Counted from the stretch's first letter, positions 53,447 to 62,828 are shown. The stretch is 64,000 nt of DNA from Rhizobiaceae bacterium (GCA_023953835.1 JAMLJB010000003.1:62001-126000); one strand, 5' to 3'. Notes: generated by a model not told the origin, from the sequence alone. Translations and numbers: made by a program.

Positions 53447-54371
53447 CGACAGCAGCCTTGACCCCGAAGACCTTCGCGTGGTCGAGGAGCGCGCCCGCAA
53501 GCTCCTCGACCGCGCAGACGCATGGGATCGATTTCCCGTCCCGTTGGATGACATTCTCGTCGCAGCCCAGGTGCGGGTTGCGCCGACAAGCGTGTTCGAT
53601 GCCGCCGCTATCATCGCTTATGTGAGAGGCAAGACCGCCGACGCAGGCGCGCGCATCAAATCGGCGGTTGCCAAGGTGTTTGGCCTCTACGATGCAGCCG
53701 AGAGCCTGATCCATATCGACAGCAAGGTCGCGAAGCCGAAGCAGACGTTTCTGACCCTGCACGAAACGGCGCACCACGATATGCCGACCCATCGCAGGCT
53801 TTTCCGCTTCTTTCAGGATTGCGAAAAGACCCTTGCCCCGGAAATCGCCGACCAGTTCGAGCGCGAGGCGAACAACTTCGCGCGTTTCACCCTCTTCAAG
53901 GGCGACACCTATGCGCGTTACGCCGCCGACTGCGCTTTCGAGATCAAAACGCCAATGAACCTCGCAAAGAAGTTCGGTGCGTCGATCTACGCCTCTGCAC
54001 GCGAGTTTGCGCGCACCAATCACCGCGCCTGCGTTGTCTACATCCTAGAACCGATTCAATTCGCGAACGGCCACGGTGCGGAAGCGGTCGTCCGCCGGAT
54101 CGAACCGTCCCCGGCATTCGTCGCGCAGTTCGGGCGACCATCGGACCCGAAGATCACGCTCGGTCACAAGCTGGGTCCGGTGCTGCCGATCGGGCGCAAG
54201 ATGACGCGCCCAGTCTCGCTCTCGATCCTGGACCGGAACGGCGATCCGCACGAATGCGTCGCCGAAGCGTTCGACACGAAGCACAACGTGCTGATCCTGC
54301 TGTACCCGGTCAAGGCGCTCAGCGCTTCGACGATCATACTGCCTCCAGGCTTCAGCGCGGCCGCGATTTAG
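53433..54371 (+). CDS. ImmA/IrrE family metallo-endopeptidase
   Basis: This 312-residue protein has the zinc-protease motif HETAHH (HExxH) in QTFLTLHETAHHDMPTHRRLF near residue 110. FEREANNFARFTLF supplies the third ligand (Glu of ExxxN/ExxA type). The C-terminal domain (residues 190-312) is beta-rich and of unknown role, possibly a sensor. The GTG start lies inside the XRE gene. In related systems the protease cuts the XRE repressor after DNA damage or phage infection and turns on the neighbouring genes. Confidence 0.93.
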   Translation: MTKPDDSSLDPEDLRVVEERARKLLDRADAWDRFPVPLDDILVAAQVRVAPTSVFDAAAIIAYVRGKTADAGARIKSAVAKVFGLYDAAESLIHIDSKVAKPKQTFLTLHETAHHDMPTHRRLFRFFQDCEKTLAPEIADQFEREANNFARFTLFKGDTYARYAADCAFEIKTPMNLAKKFGASIYASAREFARTNHRACVVYILEPIQFANGHGAEAVVRRIEPSPAFVAQFGRPSDPKITLGHKLGPVLPIGRKMTRPVSLSILDRNGDPHECVAEAFDTKHNVLILLYPVKALSASTIILPPGFSAAAI

Positions 54372-54435
54372 GCGGGATTGCCTCGCGAAGGGTACCGCTG
54401 ACGGGTCGAAGTGAAGAGGGAAGATCGGGGGGACG

Positions 54436-57087
54436 ATGGATCGCCGCACCGTTGTCGTTGAAGGGCCACTCGCGTTCCGCATGCGACGAATCGCGGCAGC
54501 CCGGAAGGCCGAAGCCGGCGTGCAGATCATGACGCTGCCGCAACTGGCGGCTCGGCTCGCCGGGGGGTTCGTGCGTCCGGCCCGATCCCAGGACCTCGAT
54601 CCCGCGATCCGATCGGCGCTGGAGGCGGGCGGCTTCATCGATCTTGAGAGCATCCGGAGCCTGCCGGGGATGACCCGTTCCGCGGCGTGGACGCTGACGC
54701 AGCTGTGGAACGCCGATTTCCCTTTAGCCAACCGTGTTTATGAGAGCGCTCGGCTGCAGGATCTCGCAATCATCGAGTCGCGCGTTCAGGAAAGTCTGCC
54801 TGCCGGCGTCCTCGCGCCCCGCGATTTGCGCGATGCTGCCCTGCAGCGCGTGGCACGTGCGCCCGCGGTGCTCGGGCCGGTCGAGCTCGATCGCGTCGTG
54901 CGCGCCGCCCCAGTCTGGCGCCCGCTGCTGGCCGCGCTGGCCCGCGCCGTGCCGCTCAGCTGGCGAAACCCCGGCGCGGCCGATGTCAGCTGGTTCGCCG
55001 GCGCTGTCGAGACCGATGACCGGATCACGCCGGCCACGCCCGAGGTCGTCTCCTGCGCCGCGCCGCGCGCCGAAGTGGTCGAGGCCTTGCGGTGGGCGCG
55101 CGAGCTAATCGCCTCGGGCCGAGCGCGCCCGGACGAGATCGCGGTCTGCGCGACCGCGACCGAAGATTGGGACGAGCACATGCTGGTGCTGGCCACTGAC
55201 GCCGGCCTGCCGGTTCACTTCTCGCACGGCGTGCCCGCCCTGGCGTCGCGCGAGGGCCAGGCGTGCGCCGCCCTGGCCGACATCCTGCTCAACGGGCTGA
55301 GCCAGGATCGCGTGCGCCGGCTCTTCGGCCACGCGGCCGGGCGCTGCAGGGCCTTGGATATGCTGCCACTAACCTGGGCTGAGGGCCTGCGGCCGGGCGC
55401 GGCGCTCTTCGAGCTCGATCAGTGGCGGCGCGCGCTGGACAAGGCGCACGTCCGCCGGCGGGACGGCGTCGACGTGCGCCCGATCGTCGGGCCCGTTCTC
55501 GAGCTGCTCGCCAGAGGTGCCGACGTCGCCGCCGAGGCCGGCGACCTGCTGCTCGGCAGCGCGGCGCGTGCGATCTGGGTGGAGGCGCTGCGGCGCGGGC
55601 CGCCCCAGGCGCTCGCGTTCTCACTGCAGGAGCTTCGCCTGCCCGACGGCCATGATCCCGGTGCCTGCGCCGTCTGGTGTCCCGCAAGCCATCTGGCGGC
55701 CGCGCCACGACCATTTGTGCGGCTGTTGGGCCTGACGACACGGTCCTGGCCGCGCCGCGCCAGCGAGGATCCGCTCATGCCGAGCCACATCCTGTCGCGC
55801 GAGGCGCTGGACGCCGAGTCGATCACTGACCAGGACCGGCGCGCATTCGAGCTCGTCTGCGTACATGCGACCGGAGCCTTGGTGTTGTCGCGAAGCCGCC
55901 GCAACGCGCAAGGCGGCCTGCAGGCGGCCAGCCCGCTCGTGCCGCAGGGCGCGAACACCATCGTCTTGAAGCGCACCCGCATTCCGAGCCACGCCTTCAG
56001 CGCGGCCGACCGCCTGCTCGCGAGGCCAGAAGAGGCGGCAAGCTCTCCGTCGGTGCGCGGCGCAGATGCCTGCTGGCGGGACTGGCGAAACCCTGGCGTG
56101 ACGGGCCATGACGGTCGTGTGCGGGCCGATCATCCGGTGATCGACCGGGCGATCGGCGAGGTGCAGTCGGCGACCTCGTTGCGCATCATGCTGCGTGACC
56201 CCTTGGCATTCGTCTGGCGCTACGCGCTGGGTTGGCGCTCGCTGGTCGAGGACGAGCAGCCGCTGTCGCTCGATGCCCGCGCCTATGGCGAGCTGGTCCA
56301 TGACGTGCTGAAGCGCACCGTCGACGCGCTGGAAGCCGGACCGGGCTATGAGAAGGCCGCCCGCCACGAGATCGAGGCGGCGCTCGATGCCGCATGCGCC
56401 TCGATCAGCGCCCAATGGCCTCTCGAGCGCTCGACCCCGCCGCTGCTGCTCTGGGAGCACACGCTGGAGGCCGCGCGCGAGCTCGCGCTGAAGGCGCTGA
56501 CGCTCGACGAGGCGTTTCAGCTCGACACCCGCAGCTGGACTGAGCTGGCGTTCGGCCGCGCGGAGGCGGAGGCCGACCCAAAGCTCCTCTGGCCGCCGAC
56601 GGCGCAGGTCGTCATCCCCGGCACAGGCGTGCGGATCTGCGGCAGCATAGATCGGGTCGACTTCAACGCCGCGCGCAACGGTGTGCGGGTTTCCGACTAC
56701 AAGACCGGAGCCGAGCCGCCGAAAGCGGAGGAGATCGTCCTTGGTCGCGGCGCCGAGCTGCAACGCGTGCTCTATGCGATCGCGGTGCGCCAGCTCGTAC
56801 CGGACGATCCGCGAGTCATCGCCCGCCTAGTGTTCCTGGGCGCGGACCACCCCAGTCCGCACCGGCTGCCCGACGTCGACCAGGCGATTGCAGACATCGG
56901 CGCGCATATCACGGCAGCCATCGATCTGCTGAACCGCGGGGTCGCCTTGCCGGGGCCGGATGCGCGCGAGGACTGGAACGAGTTCGGTCTGGCGCTGCCG
57001 GCGTCGCCGACGATGTATTTCCAAATCAAGCAGGCCGCGCTGGCCCGCGCGTTCGGCGAGTTCGCCCGCATCTGGAGCGCGCGATGA
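54436..57087 (+). CDS. PD-(D/E)XK nuclease family protein (AddB-like)
   Basis: This 883-residue protein resembles AddB. The N-terminal region (MDRRTVVVEGPLAFRMRRIAAARKAEAGVQIMTLPQLAARLAGG) is an inactivated helicase fold without Walker A. The C-terminus is a PD-(D/E)XK nuclease: YGELVHDVLKRTVDAL with the early His, and ICGSIDRVDFNAARNGVRVSDYKTG with Asp and DYK. No four-cysteine iron-sulphur motif as in classical AddB is obvious. It overlaps the AddA-like gene by 4 bases. Length is shorter than usual alphaproteobacterial AddB. Gene order AddB then AddA is conserved. Its placement after XRE-ImmA suggests a regulated DNA-degrading or repair complex. Confidence 0.88.
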   Translation: MDRRTVVVEGPLAFRMRRIAAARKAEAGVQIMTLPQLAARLAGGFVRPARSQDLDPAIRSALEAGGFIDLESIRSLPGMTRSAAWTLTQLWNADFPLANRVYESARLQDLAIIESRVQESLPAGVLAPRDLRDAALQRVARAPAVLGPVELDRVVRAAPVWRPLLAALARAVPLSWRNPGAADVSWFAGAVETDDRITPATPEVVSCAAPRAEVVEALRWARELIASGRARPDEIAVCATATEDWDEHMLVLATDAGLPVHFSHGVPALASREGQACAALADILLNGLSQDRVRRLFGHAAGRCRALDMLPLTWAEGLRPGAALFELDQWRRALDKAHVRRRDGVDVRPIVGPVLELLARGADVAAEAGDLLLGSAARAIWVEALRRGPPQALAFSLQELRLPDGHDPGACAVWCPASHLAAAPRPFVRLLGLTTRSWPRRASEDPLMPSHILSREALDAESITDQDRRAFELVCVHATGALVLSRSRRNAQGGLQAASPLVPQGANTIVLKRTRIPSHAFSAADRLLARPEEAASSPSVRGADACWRDWRNPGVTGHDGRVRADHPVIDRAIGEVQSATSLRIMLRDPLAFVWRYALGWRSLVEDEQPLSLDARAYGELVHDVLKRTVDALEAGPGYEKAARHEIEAALDAACASISAQWPLERSTPPLLLWEHTLEAARELALKALTLDEAFQLDTRSWTELAFGRAEAEADPKLLWPPTAQVVIPGTGVRICGSIDRVDFNAARNGVRVSDYKTGAEPPKAEEIVLGRGAELQRVLYAIAVRQLVPDDPRVIARLVFLGADHPSPHRLPDVDQAIADIGAHITAAIDLLNRGVALPGPDAREDWNEFGLALPASPTMYFQIKQAALARAFGEFARIWSAR

Positions 57088-60000
57088 TCCGGCTGGCCGA
57101 TGACGCTGCACGGCTGAGAGCGCTGACCGAGTTCGCCGCGACGCTGTTGGTTGAAGCTGCGGCCGGTACGGGCAAGACGGCGCTCATGGCAGGGCGCGTG
57201 ACGATGCTGCTGGCCAGTGGCGCTCACCCGCGATCGATTGCGGCGATCACTTTCACCGAGCTTGCGGCCAGCGCGCTGGGCGCTCGCGTCCACCGTTACG
57301 TCCACGAATTGCTCGCGGGGCGGGTTCCCAAGCCGTTGCGGATAGCCTTGCCGGACGGCCTGACGGACGCGCAACGCCGTGCGCTGACGACGGCCGCGAG
57401 CCAGCTCGACGAGCTGACGGCCACGACGATCCACGCCTTCTGCCAGGTCATCATCTGCAGCTACGCGGTTGAGGCCGACATCGACCCGGGCGCACGCATC
57501 CTCGACGCGACCCAGGCCGAGGCCGCCTTCAATTCTGCGTTCGAGCAGTGGTTCCGGCAGCGGCTGAGCGGATCTGCCCGAGCCGATGATCCCATCGCCG
57601 CCCTGTCGCGCTTCGACCCGCATCATGTCGCCGACACCCTGCAAGACCTGGCGCGTTTTCGCCTGCAGCATCGCGGGGCGCGTGCGCCGGCCGCCGATCT
57701 GAGTGGCCGGCCCGACATTGATCTCGTCGAGGCGGTCGCCGACTTCCGCCGCTGGCTGTCTGCGCAACCGGTGGAGCGCAAGACGCTCGAGCAGGTCGGG
57801 CATCTGGAGACGCTCGCAGGTCACTTCGCCGGAAGCTTCGAAACCCCGCCGGGCTTCGACACACTCTGGCGGCTTGCCCATCCCGAACGCCTGCCCTGCA
57901 TGCGGCGGCACACGTTCGACCTGTTGACCCCGAGGACCAAGACCGCTTGGGACCGCGTCGCCGGCAAGGATCGCGGCGCAGCGCTCAACGAGGCCGCCGG
58001 CCAGCATTTCGCGCGGGTGGATCACTGCTACCGGGTGATCCTCGGCCGGATCGCGACCGCGCTGGTCGAGAAGCTGTCCGACGCGCTCGATGAGGTGCTC
58101 GCCGAATACGCCGACTTCAAGCGCGCCGCCGCAGTGCTCGACTTCGACGACCTGCTGGAGCGGGCGCGCGCTCTCGTGCGCGAGCACGACGCTGTGCGCC
58201 GCGCGCTCGGGCAGCGTTATCAGCACATCTTCGTCGATGAATTCCAGGACACCGATCCGATTCAGGCCGAGATCCTGTTCCGAATTGCGGCCGAGGACAG
58301 CGCGCCACGCTGGCAGGACAGCGCCTTGCGTGAAGGCGGCCTCTTCATGGTCGGCGACCCCAAACAGTCGATCTACCGCTTTCGCGGTGCCGATGTCGGC
58401 TCCTACGCCGAGGCGCGCGGCGCCATCGTCCGGCGCTGGCCTGACAACATCGTCCAGATCACCGCAAACTTCCGGTCGCGGCCCGCCATCCTGACCCACA
58501 TCAACAGCTGCTTCGCCGCGCCGCTCTCGGGGCGGAACCAGCCGGGCTATGTGGCGCTCACGCCGACCCTGGATCCGCCAGGCCACGATCTGCCTTGCGT
58601 GGCCAAGATTGCGATGGAGCTGCCGCCCAACGCACGTTCGTCGGAAATTCGCGGCGCCGAGGCCGAGGCGGTCGCCGAGGTCTGCGCACGCCTGATCGGC
58701 ACCGTCGACGTCCGCGACGACGACGGTGAGCTCGCGCCGCTCACCCCTGGCGGCATCGCGCTCTTGGCGCCAACCGGCGCGGAGCTGTGGCGCTATGAAC
58801 GCGCGCTGGAAGCCCGCGGACTGCCGATCGCCTCCCAGGCCGGCAAAGGGCTCTTCCGCCGCCAGGAGGTGCAGGATCTGCTGGCGCTCGCGCGCGTGCT
58901 CGCCGATGGCGGCGACACGCTCGCGTTCGGCGCCTTGATGCGTGGACCACTGGTCGGCCTGACGGAGGAGGAGCTGCTTGATATCACCGCGGCGCTCCCC
59001 TCGCCGGCGGACCGGCCCAAGGCCATGCCGCGGTTCTCGGTGAGGACGCCGGCCGATCAGGTCAGGCATCCGACCGCAAGCGAGGTGCTGTCGATCCTGC
59101 AGAACCTGCGACGCCGCGCCCGCGCGACCACGCCGGCGCTGTTGCTGGCCGAGGCCGTCGAGCGTCTGTCGGCGCGGCCGATCCTGAGCGCGCGCGAAGG
59201 CGATCGCAGCGGCCGGCCCGCCGCCAACGTCGAGGCGGTGCTCGAGCGGGCGAGGCCTTACGGCGTGAGAGGCCTGAAGCACTTCGTTCGCGACCTCAAC
59301 CGCGACTGGCGCCTAGGCGCGTCGTGTAGCGAAGGCCGGGTGGACGCCGAAGGCGACGCCATCGAGATCATCACGATTCACAGCGCCAAGGGCCTCGAGT
59401 GGCCGGTGGTGATTCCGATAAACGCCGCGACGATGCTGCGTTCGCGCGAGCGGTTCGTGCATAAGGTCGACGATGACACCCTGCACTGGGTGATCGGCGA
59501 CGTCGTGCCGCCTGAGCTGCTGGCCGCGCTTAGGGCCGACGACGAGAGCCTGAAGCGCGAGAGGGAACGGCTGTGGTACGTTGCCTGCACGCGCGCCCGC
59601 GAGCTGCTGATCGTGCCGGAGCTCCCGCCGGCTGAGCAGAATTCGTGGGCGCGGGTGGTGGACCTTGCCCATCGGGCGCTTCCGGAACTCGAGGTCTCGC
59701 ACATGGCGCCGGCGCCGCCGTCGATCGTCGCCGACCCGCCGAATGCCCAGACCGCCGACGTGTTCGCCGCCGAGCGCGCCGCAGTCGACGCCGCCGCCGT
59801 TCCGCTGAACTGGATTCGACCGAGCGATCATGATCCCGATCGCCTGCCGGTGACCGAAGCCATAGCCCTGGAAGTCGGTGAGGCGCCGGAGGCTGACGTA
59901 CCTGTCGGGGCAGGCCGGGTGCGGGGCCTGCTGCTGCACAAGCTGATGGAAGAGGTGCTGACCGGGGAGCTCCGCCAGAACGTGGCGGGGTTCGTCACCC

Positions 60001-60392
60001 GCGCCCGCGCGCTCCTGGCCGAGCTGGTGCTCGACCCGACCGACGAAGCCATGTTGCCGGATCCGGAAGAGATCGGCAGGACGGCCTGGCGCACGCTGCA
60101 GCTGCCGGAGATCGTGGCGCTGCGTGATCGGCTCATTCCGGAGTGGCCGGTCTATGGTCTGCTTGCCGACCGTACGGAGCTAAGGGCGCTTGCCGGGCGC
60201 ATCGACGCCATCGCCTTTGCGGACGACGCGGCTGAGGTGGTCGTCGACTGGAAAAGCGACGTCGACCCCACTGAGGCGGATATGCGCCTCCATGCCGGCC
60301 AGCTCGAGGACTACCTGCGCGCCACCGGCGCGAGGCGAGGCGCGGTCGTCTACATGACCCCGGGAACGATTCGCTGGGTCGCGGCGCAGTGA
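57084..60392 (+). CDS. UvrD/AddA-like helicase-exonuclease
   Basis: This 1102-residue protein has SF1 helicase motifs in order: Walker A VEAAAGTGKTALMAG near residue 23, ITFTELAASAL (Ia), FVDEFQDTDPIQ (II), VGDPKQSIYRFRGAD (III), ITANFRSRP (IV), TIHSAKGLEWPVV (V) and LWYVACTRARELLIV (VI). A C-terminal PD-(D/E)XK nuclease carries VVVDWKSDVDPTEADM. This is an AddA / RecB-like architecture. With the preceding gene it would form a dsDNA-end-processing motor. Homologues serve in recombination or, in defence islands, in cutting phage DNA. Plasmid location and neighbours favour a defence role, but that is inference. Confidence 0.92.
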   Translation: MIRLADDAARLRALTEFAATLLVEAAAGTGKTALMAGRVTMLLASGAHPRSIAAITFTELAASALGARVHRYVHELLAGRVPKPLRIALPDGLTDAQRRALTTAASQLDELTATTIHAFCQVIICSYAVEADIDPGARILDATQAEAAFNSAFEQWFRQRLSGSARADDPIAALSRFDPHHVADTLQDLARFRLQHRGARAPAADLSGRPDIDLVEAVADFRRWLSAQPVERKTLEQVGHLETLAGHFAGSFETPPGFDTLWRLAHPERLPCMRRHTFDLLTPRTKTAWDRVAGKDRGAALNEAAGQHFARVDHCYRVILGRIATALVEKLSDALDEVLAEYADFKRAAAVLDFDDLLERARALVREHDAVRRALGQRYQHIFVDEFQDTDPIQAEILFRIAAEDSAPRWQDSALREGGLFMVGDPKQSIYRFRGADVGSYAEARGAIVRRWPDNIVQITANFRSRPAILTHINSCFAAPLSGRNQPGYVALTPTLDPPGHDLPCVAKIAMELPPNARSSEIRGAEAEAVAEVCARLIGTVDVRDDDGELAPLTPGGIALLAPTGAELWRYERALEARGLPIASQAGKGLFRRQEVQDLLALARVLADGGDTLAFGALMRGPLVGLTEEELLDITAALPSPADRPKAMPRFSVRTPADQVRHPTASEVLSILQNLRRRARATTPALLLAEAVERLSARPILSAREGDRSGRPAANVEAVLERARPYGVRGLKHFVRDLNRDWRLGASCSEGRVDAEGDAIEIITIHSAKGLEWPVVIPINAATMLRSRERFVHKVDDDTLHWVIGDVVPPELLAALRADDESLKRERERLWYVACTRARELLIVPELPPAEQNSWARVVDLAHRALPELEVSHMAPAPPSIVADPPNAQTADVFAAERAAVDAAAVPLNWIRPSDHDPDRLPVTEAIALEVGEAPEADVPVGAGRVRGLLLHKLMEEVLTGELRQNVAGFVTRARALLAELVLDPTDEAMLPDPEEIGRTAWRTLQLPEIVALRDRLIPEWPVYGLLADRTELRALAGRIDAIAFADDAAEVVVDWKSDVDPTEADMRLHAGQLEDYLRATGARRGAVVYMTPGTIRWVAAQ

Positions 60393-60534
60393 GGCGGCAA
60401 GAGCCGGGCTCAGACGCTACCGGTCCAATTCAGCTAGGATTCGCTCGCCGTGAACGAAACACAAAATTAGACGAGATTTACGAACTTGACGAGATTGACG
60501 GATGGCGCCATATAATCCAGCACAGAGGTGTGAC

Positions 60535-61269
60535 ATGGCCAACGTCAAAACGAAATCAAGCCGGCGCGTCCCCAAACGGTCCACGGGACGTTCTCCGAAG
60601 TCGATGCTCACGACCGCATTCATCACGAAAGCGGGCGCGGCGCTGCCTAAGGGGGCGGCCGGGTTCACTTTCCGCGCGCCACGCAACATTGTCGAGGTCA
60701 TCTCGGCAAAGCCGGCCAAGGTGGAGGCGCTATTGGCTGGCTATGGCAAGGCAATGGCAGAAAGCCAAGCGGCCGGCCGGACGGTGAGTTTCCGTGTTGA
60801 GGTTGACCCGACAGGAGATACTGCTGTCTCTCAGTTAGAGGAACCGACGACAGATACTGCTGACGATTTGGCTGCAGCGCTCGATGAGGCGCGTGCGCGC
60901 GGCAAGGTGCGTGCTGCGACAATCCTCGCCGGTGACGACATGCTGAGCGCAGATCAATTCGCCGCTTTGCTGGGTATTAGCCGAATGACGGTCAACACCA
61001 AGCGGCAAAGCCACCAGGTGTTGGGTCTAGATGGCGCCAAGCGCGGATTTCGTTTTCCTGTCTGGCAGGTCGGTGAGGACGGAAAGCCGTTCGCGGCGCT
61101 CCCTCGTCTTTTCGAGCGGCTCGGCGGCGGCCCGTGGTCGGTGTATCGTTTTCTTGTCCAGTCCCATCCTGAACTCGATGGCATGACTGGCCGCGAAGCG
61201 ATGCGGCGCGGCAAAGTGGATGAGGCGCTTGCGGTTGCCGACAGCATTGCCGACGGCGCGTTCGTCTGA
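60535..61269 (+). CDS. Antitoxin of the RES-type toxin-antitoxin pair
   Basis: This is a 244-residue protein from the ATG at 60535 (AGAGGTG upstream). The N-terminus is basic (MANVKTKSSRRVPKRSTGRSP). A central DNA-binding part contains MLSADQFAALLGISRMTVNTKRQSHQVLGLDGAKRGFRFPVWQ. The C-terminal part contains LPRLFERLGGGPWSVYRFLVQSHPELDGMTGREAMRRGKVDEALAVADSIADGAFV, related to the toxin-binding (MbcA/ParS/Xre) domain. The length exceeds typical Xre antitoxins (about 130-150 residues). The toxin gene follows directly after its stop. Confidence 0.85.
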   Translation: MANVKTKSSRRVPKRSTGRSPKSMLTTAFITKAGAALPKGAAGFTFRAPRNIVEVISAKPAKVEALLAGYGKAMAESQAAGRTVSFRVEVDPTGDTAVSQLEEPTTDTADDLAAALDEARARGKVRAATILAGDDMLSADQFAALLGISRMTVNTKRQSHQVLGLDGAKRGFRFPVWQVGEDGKPFAALPRLFERLGGGPWSVYRFLVQSHPELDGMTGREAMRRGKVDEALAVADSIADGAFV

Positions 61270-61878
61270 GTGCCGGGGCTAAGTCCTCCATCACGGTTCG
61301 CGACCATCGCGCTTGACAGCGCGACAGTCGACGCTGGTGCCCGATTTGGGCGCATCTTCTTTACCCGCTTCAAGGATCCGCTAGGCTTCGGCAAGAGCCT
61401 GACCCGTTTCGGCGATCCTCGCCGCCGTGTGCCCGCCAATCGCTTCGGTGTCCTCTATCTCGGCAGCAGCTTGCAGGTGTGTTTCGTAGAAGCCGTGATG
61501 CGCGATCAGGGCGATGGTCGCATCGACGATCTGCTCCTCGATGAACGGGACCTAGCCATACGCAGCTATGCCACAATCGAGGTGACGGCGGCGCTATCAC
61601 TCGTCGATTTACGCGGTGACGGACCGTTGCGGATGGGAATTCCCAGTGATGTCGTCCGCGGTTCGAAGCAGAGCTTGGCGCGCCGGTGGTCGCTGGCAAT
61701 TCACGAGCACCCAGCCAAGCCGGATGGAATTATCTATCCCTCGCGCCTCAACGGTGAGACAAATCTGGCAGTCTACGATCGGGCAATTCTGAAGCTGCGA
61801 GCAGTGGCACACGGGGAGCTTCTCAAAGAGATCGGGCTCGCCGCGGTACTGCGTGACTTGAAGGTGGGATTCCAATGA
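61270..61878 (+). CDS. RES family NAD+ phosphorylase toxin
   Basis: This 202-residue RES-domain protein has FGRIFFTRFKDPLGFGKSLTRFGDP, RFGVLYLGSSLQVCFVEAVMRD (with catalytic Arg and Glu), and NGETNLAVYDRAILKLRAV with a conserved Tyr/Ser region (IIYPSRLNGE). RES toxins degrade NAD+ and arrest growth unless bound by their antitoxin. The start is GTG immediately after the antitoxin stop. It should serve plasmid stability or abortive infection. No frameshift is seen. Confidence 0.9.
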   Translation: MPGLSPPSRFATIALDSATVDAGARFGRIFFTRFKDPLGFGKSLTRFGDPRRRVPANRFGVLYLGSSLQVCFVEAVMRDQGDGRIDDLLLDERDLAIRSYATIEVTAALSLVDLRGDGPLRMGIPSDVVRGSKQSLARRWSLAIHEHPAKPDGIIYPSRLNGETNLAVYDRAILKLRAVAHGELLKEIGLAAVLRDLKVGFQ

Positions 61879-62207
61879 TGCGAAATAGCGACCTCCGCCT
61901 TTGACGTGAATCCCACCAGCGTATCCTCCTCATCATCGAAGATCTCGCCGAGGATGCTGCTGGCCAGCGCGGTCTCGACCCCGGATTGCTACTAGGCGCA
62001 CGGCATCGAATGCGCCAGCTGACGGTCATGGCTCAGTGGGGATTTCGGCTTGCCACCAAAAGCCGACTGTCAGCTCCCACCAGCCGAACTTCAAACTGAA
62101 CACTACCGGCGCCGCATGGGTCCCTGCCATTTGACACAAACGTGTCGCCCAGAGGAGACTAACCTTGGCGGTTGCGCATTGCACTGTTCACGTCGGTCGG
62201 GACTATC
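61879..62207. other. Non-coding gap between the RES toxin and the cold-shock genes
   Basis: I see no gene in these 329 bases, and short open frames on both strands lack family features. The last 100 bases probably hold the promoter and leader of the cold-shock gene. Cold-shock leaders are often structured, but I did not identify a conserved element. Confidence 0.45.
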
Positions 62208-62489
62208 ATGAGCAAATATAGGGACCATCGCGAGTCACGCCGGCGTCGCCATGATGATGATGCGGATTCATTTTCGGAGCAGGCATCCGAGCCAAGCTAT
62301 TTTCGGCGCCCCGAGACCGTCATGTCAGACCCTGTCGACGCCGAGGTGCTATGGTTCAACGCCAGCAAGGGTTTCGGCTTCGTAAAACTGCCTAACGGCA
62401 CGGAGGTCTATCTGCCACTGCGCGCACTGGAGGCAGCCGGAAGCCGCGGCGTTTCCGAAGGGACGCACCTCAAGGTTGCGGTGGGATAA
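62208..62489 (+). CDS. Cold-shock domain protein, first half of a split two-domain gene
   Basis: The open frame has 93 residues: a hydrophilic N-terminus (MSKYRDHRESRRRRHDDDADSF) and one cold-shock domain (VDAEVLWFNASKGFGFVKLP with RNP1-like KGFGFV, then EVYLPLRALEAAGSRGVSEGTHLKVAVG). Then a TAA occurs at 62487-62489. The same frame continues without another stop through TPRGSQVIQVLEIGNPVAKSPA into a second cold-shock domain (62586-62828). Alphaproteobacteria commonly have two-domain cold-shock proteins of this layout, so this is likely one gene split by a nonsense codon (probably GAA to TAA). The ATG at 62208 is supported by homologous starts. Confidence 0.75.
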   Translation: MSKYRDHRESRRRRHDDDADSFSEQASEPSYFRRPETVMSDPVDAEVLWFNASKGFGFVKLPNGTEVYLPLRALEAAGSRGVSEGTHLKVAVG

Positions 62490-62585
62490 ACACCCCGCGG
62501 ATCGCAAGTCATACAAGTACTCGAGATCGGGAATCCGGTTGCGAAAAGTCCGGCACGGGAGCAGATCGCGGGCTCACCTTCGACG

Positions 62586-62828
62586 ATGGCCGGTCCCGGG
62601 CCTGAGATCGAAGGCACCGTCAAATGGTACAATTCAGAAAAGGGCTTCGGCTTCGTTGCTCCCGATATCGGTGAAAAGGACGTGTTTGTCCATGCCAGCG
62701 TGCTGACTCGGTCAGGTCTTAGCGTGCTGATGGAGGGGCAGCGGGTCGTTTTCCAGTCCGGGCACGGCAAGAAGGGCAGGGAAGTGCGGACCATTCGCCT
62801 GGCCTATACGCCAGCCGCCGAACAATGA
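62586..62828 (+). CDS. Cold-shock domain protein, second half of a split two-domain gene
   Basis: An 80-residue frame encodes a complete cold-shock domain: IEGTVKWYNSEKGFGFVAPD (RNP1 KGFGFV), EKDVFVHASVLTRSGLSVLMEGQRVVFQSGHGKKGREV (RNP2 DVFVHA). It is in the same frame as the upstream half, from which it is separated by the TAA at 62487. It could be translated on its own from the ATG at 62586, though I see no good ribosome site before it. Single-domain cold-shock proteins bind RNA and DNA. The stop lies directly at the T-run end of the opposite-strand small RNA. Confidence 0.8.
   Translation: MAGPGPEIEGTVKWYNSEKGFGFVAPDIGEKDVFVHASVLTRSGLSVLMEGQRVVFQSGHGKKGREVRTIRLAYTPAAEQ

Noticed and set aside
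56772..59282. An 836-codon open frame on the minus strand across the nuclease and helicase genes.
   Set aside because: It lies antisense to two genes with full sets of family motifs. Such long mirror frames arise from GC-rich codon bias. Its translation shows no domain.
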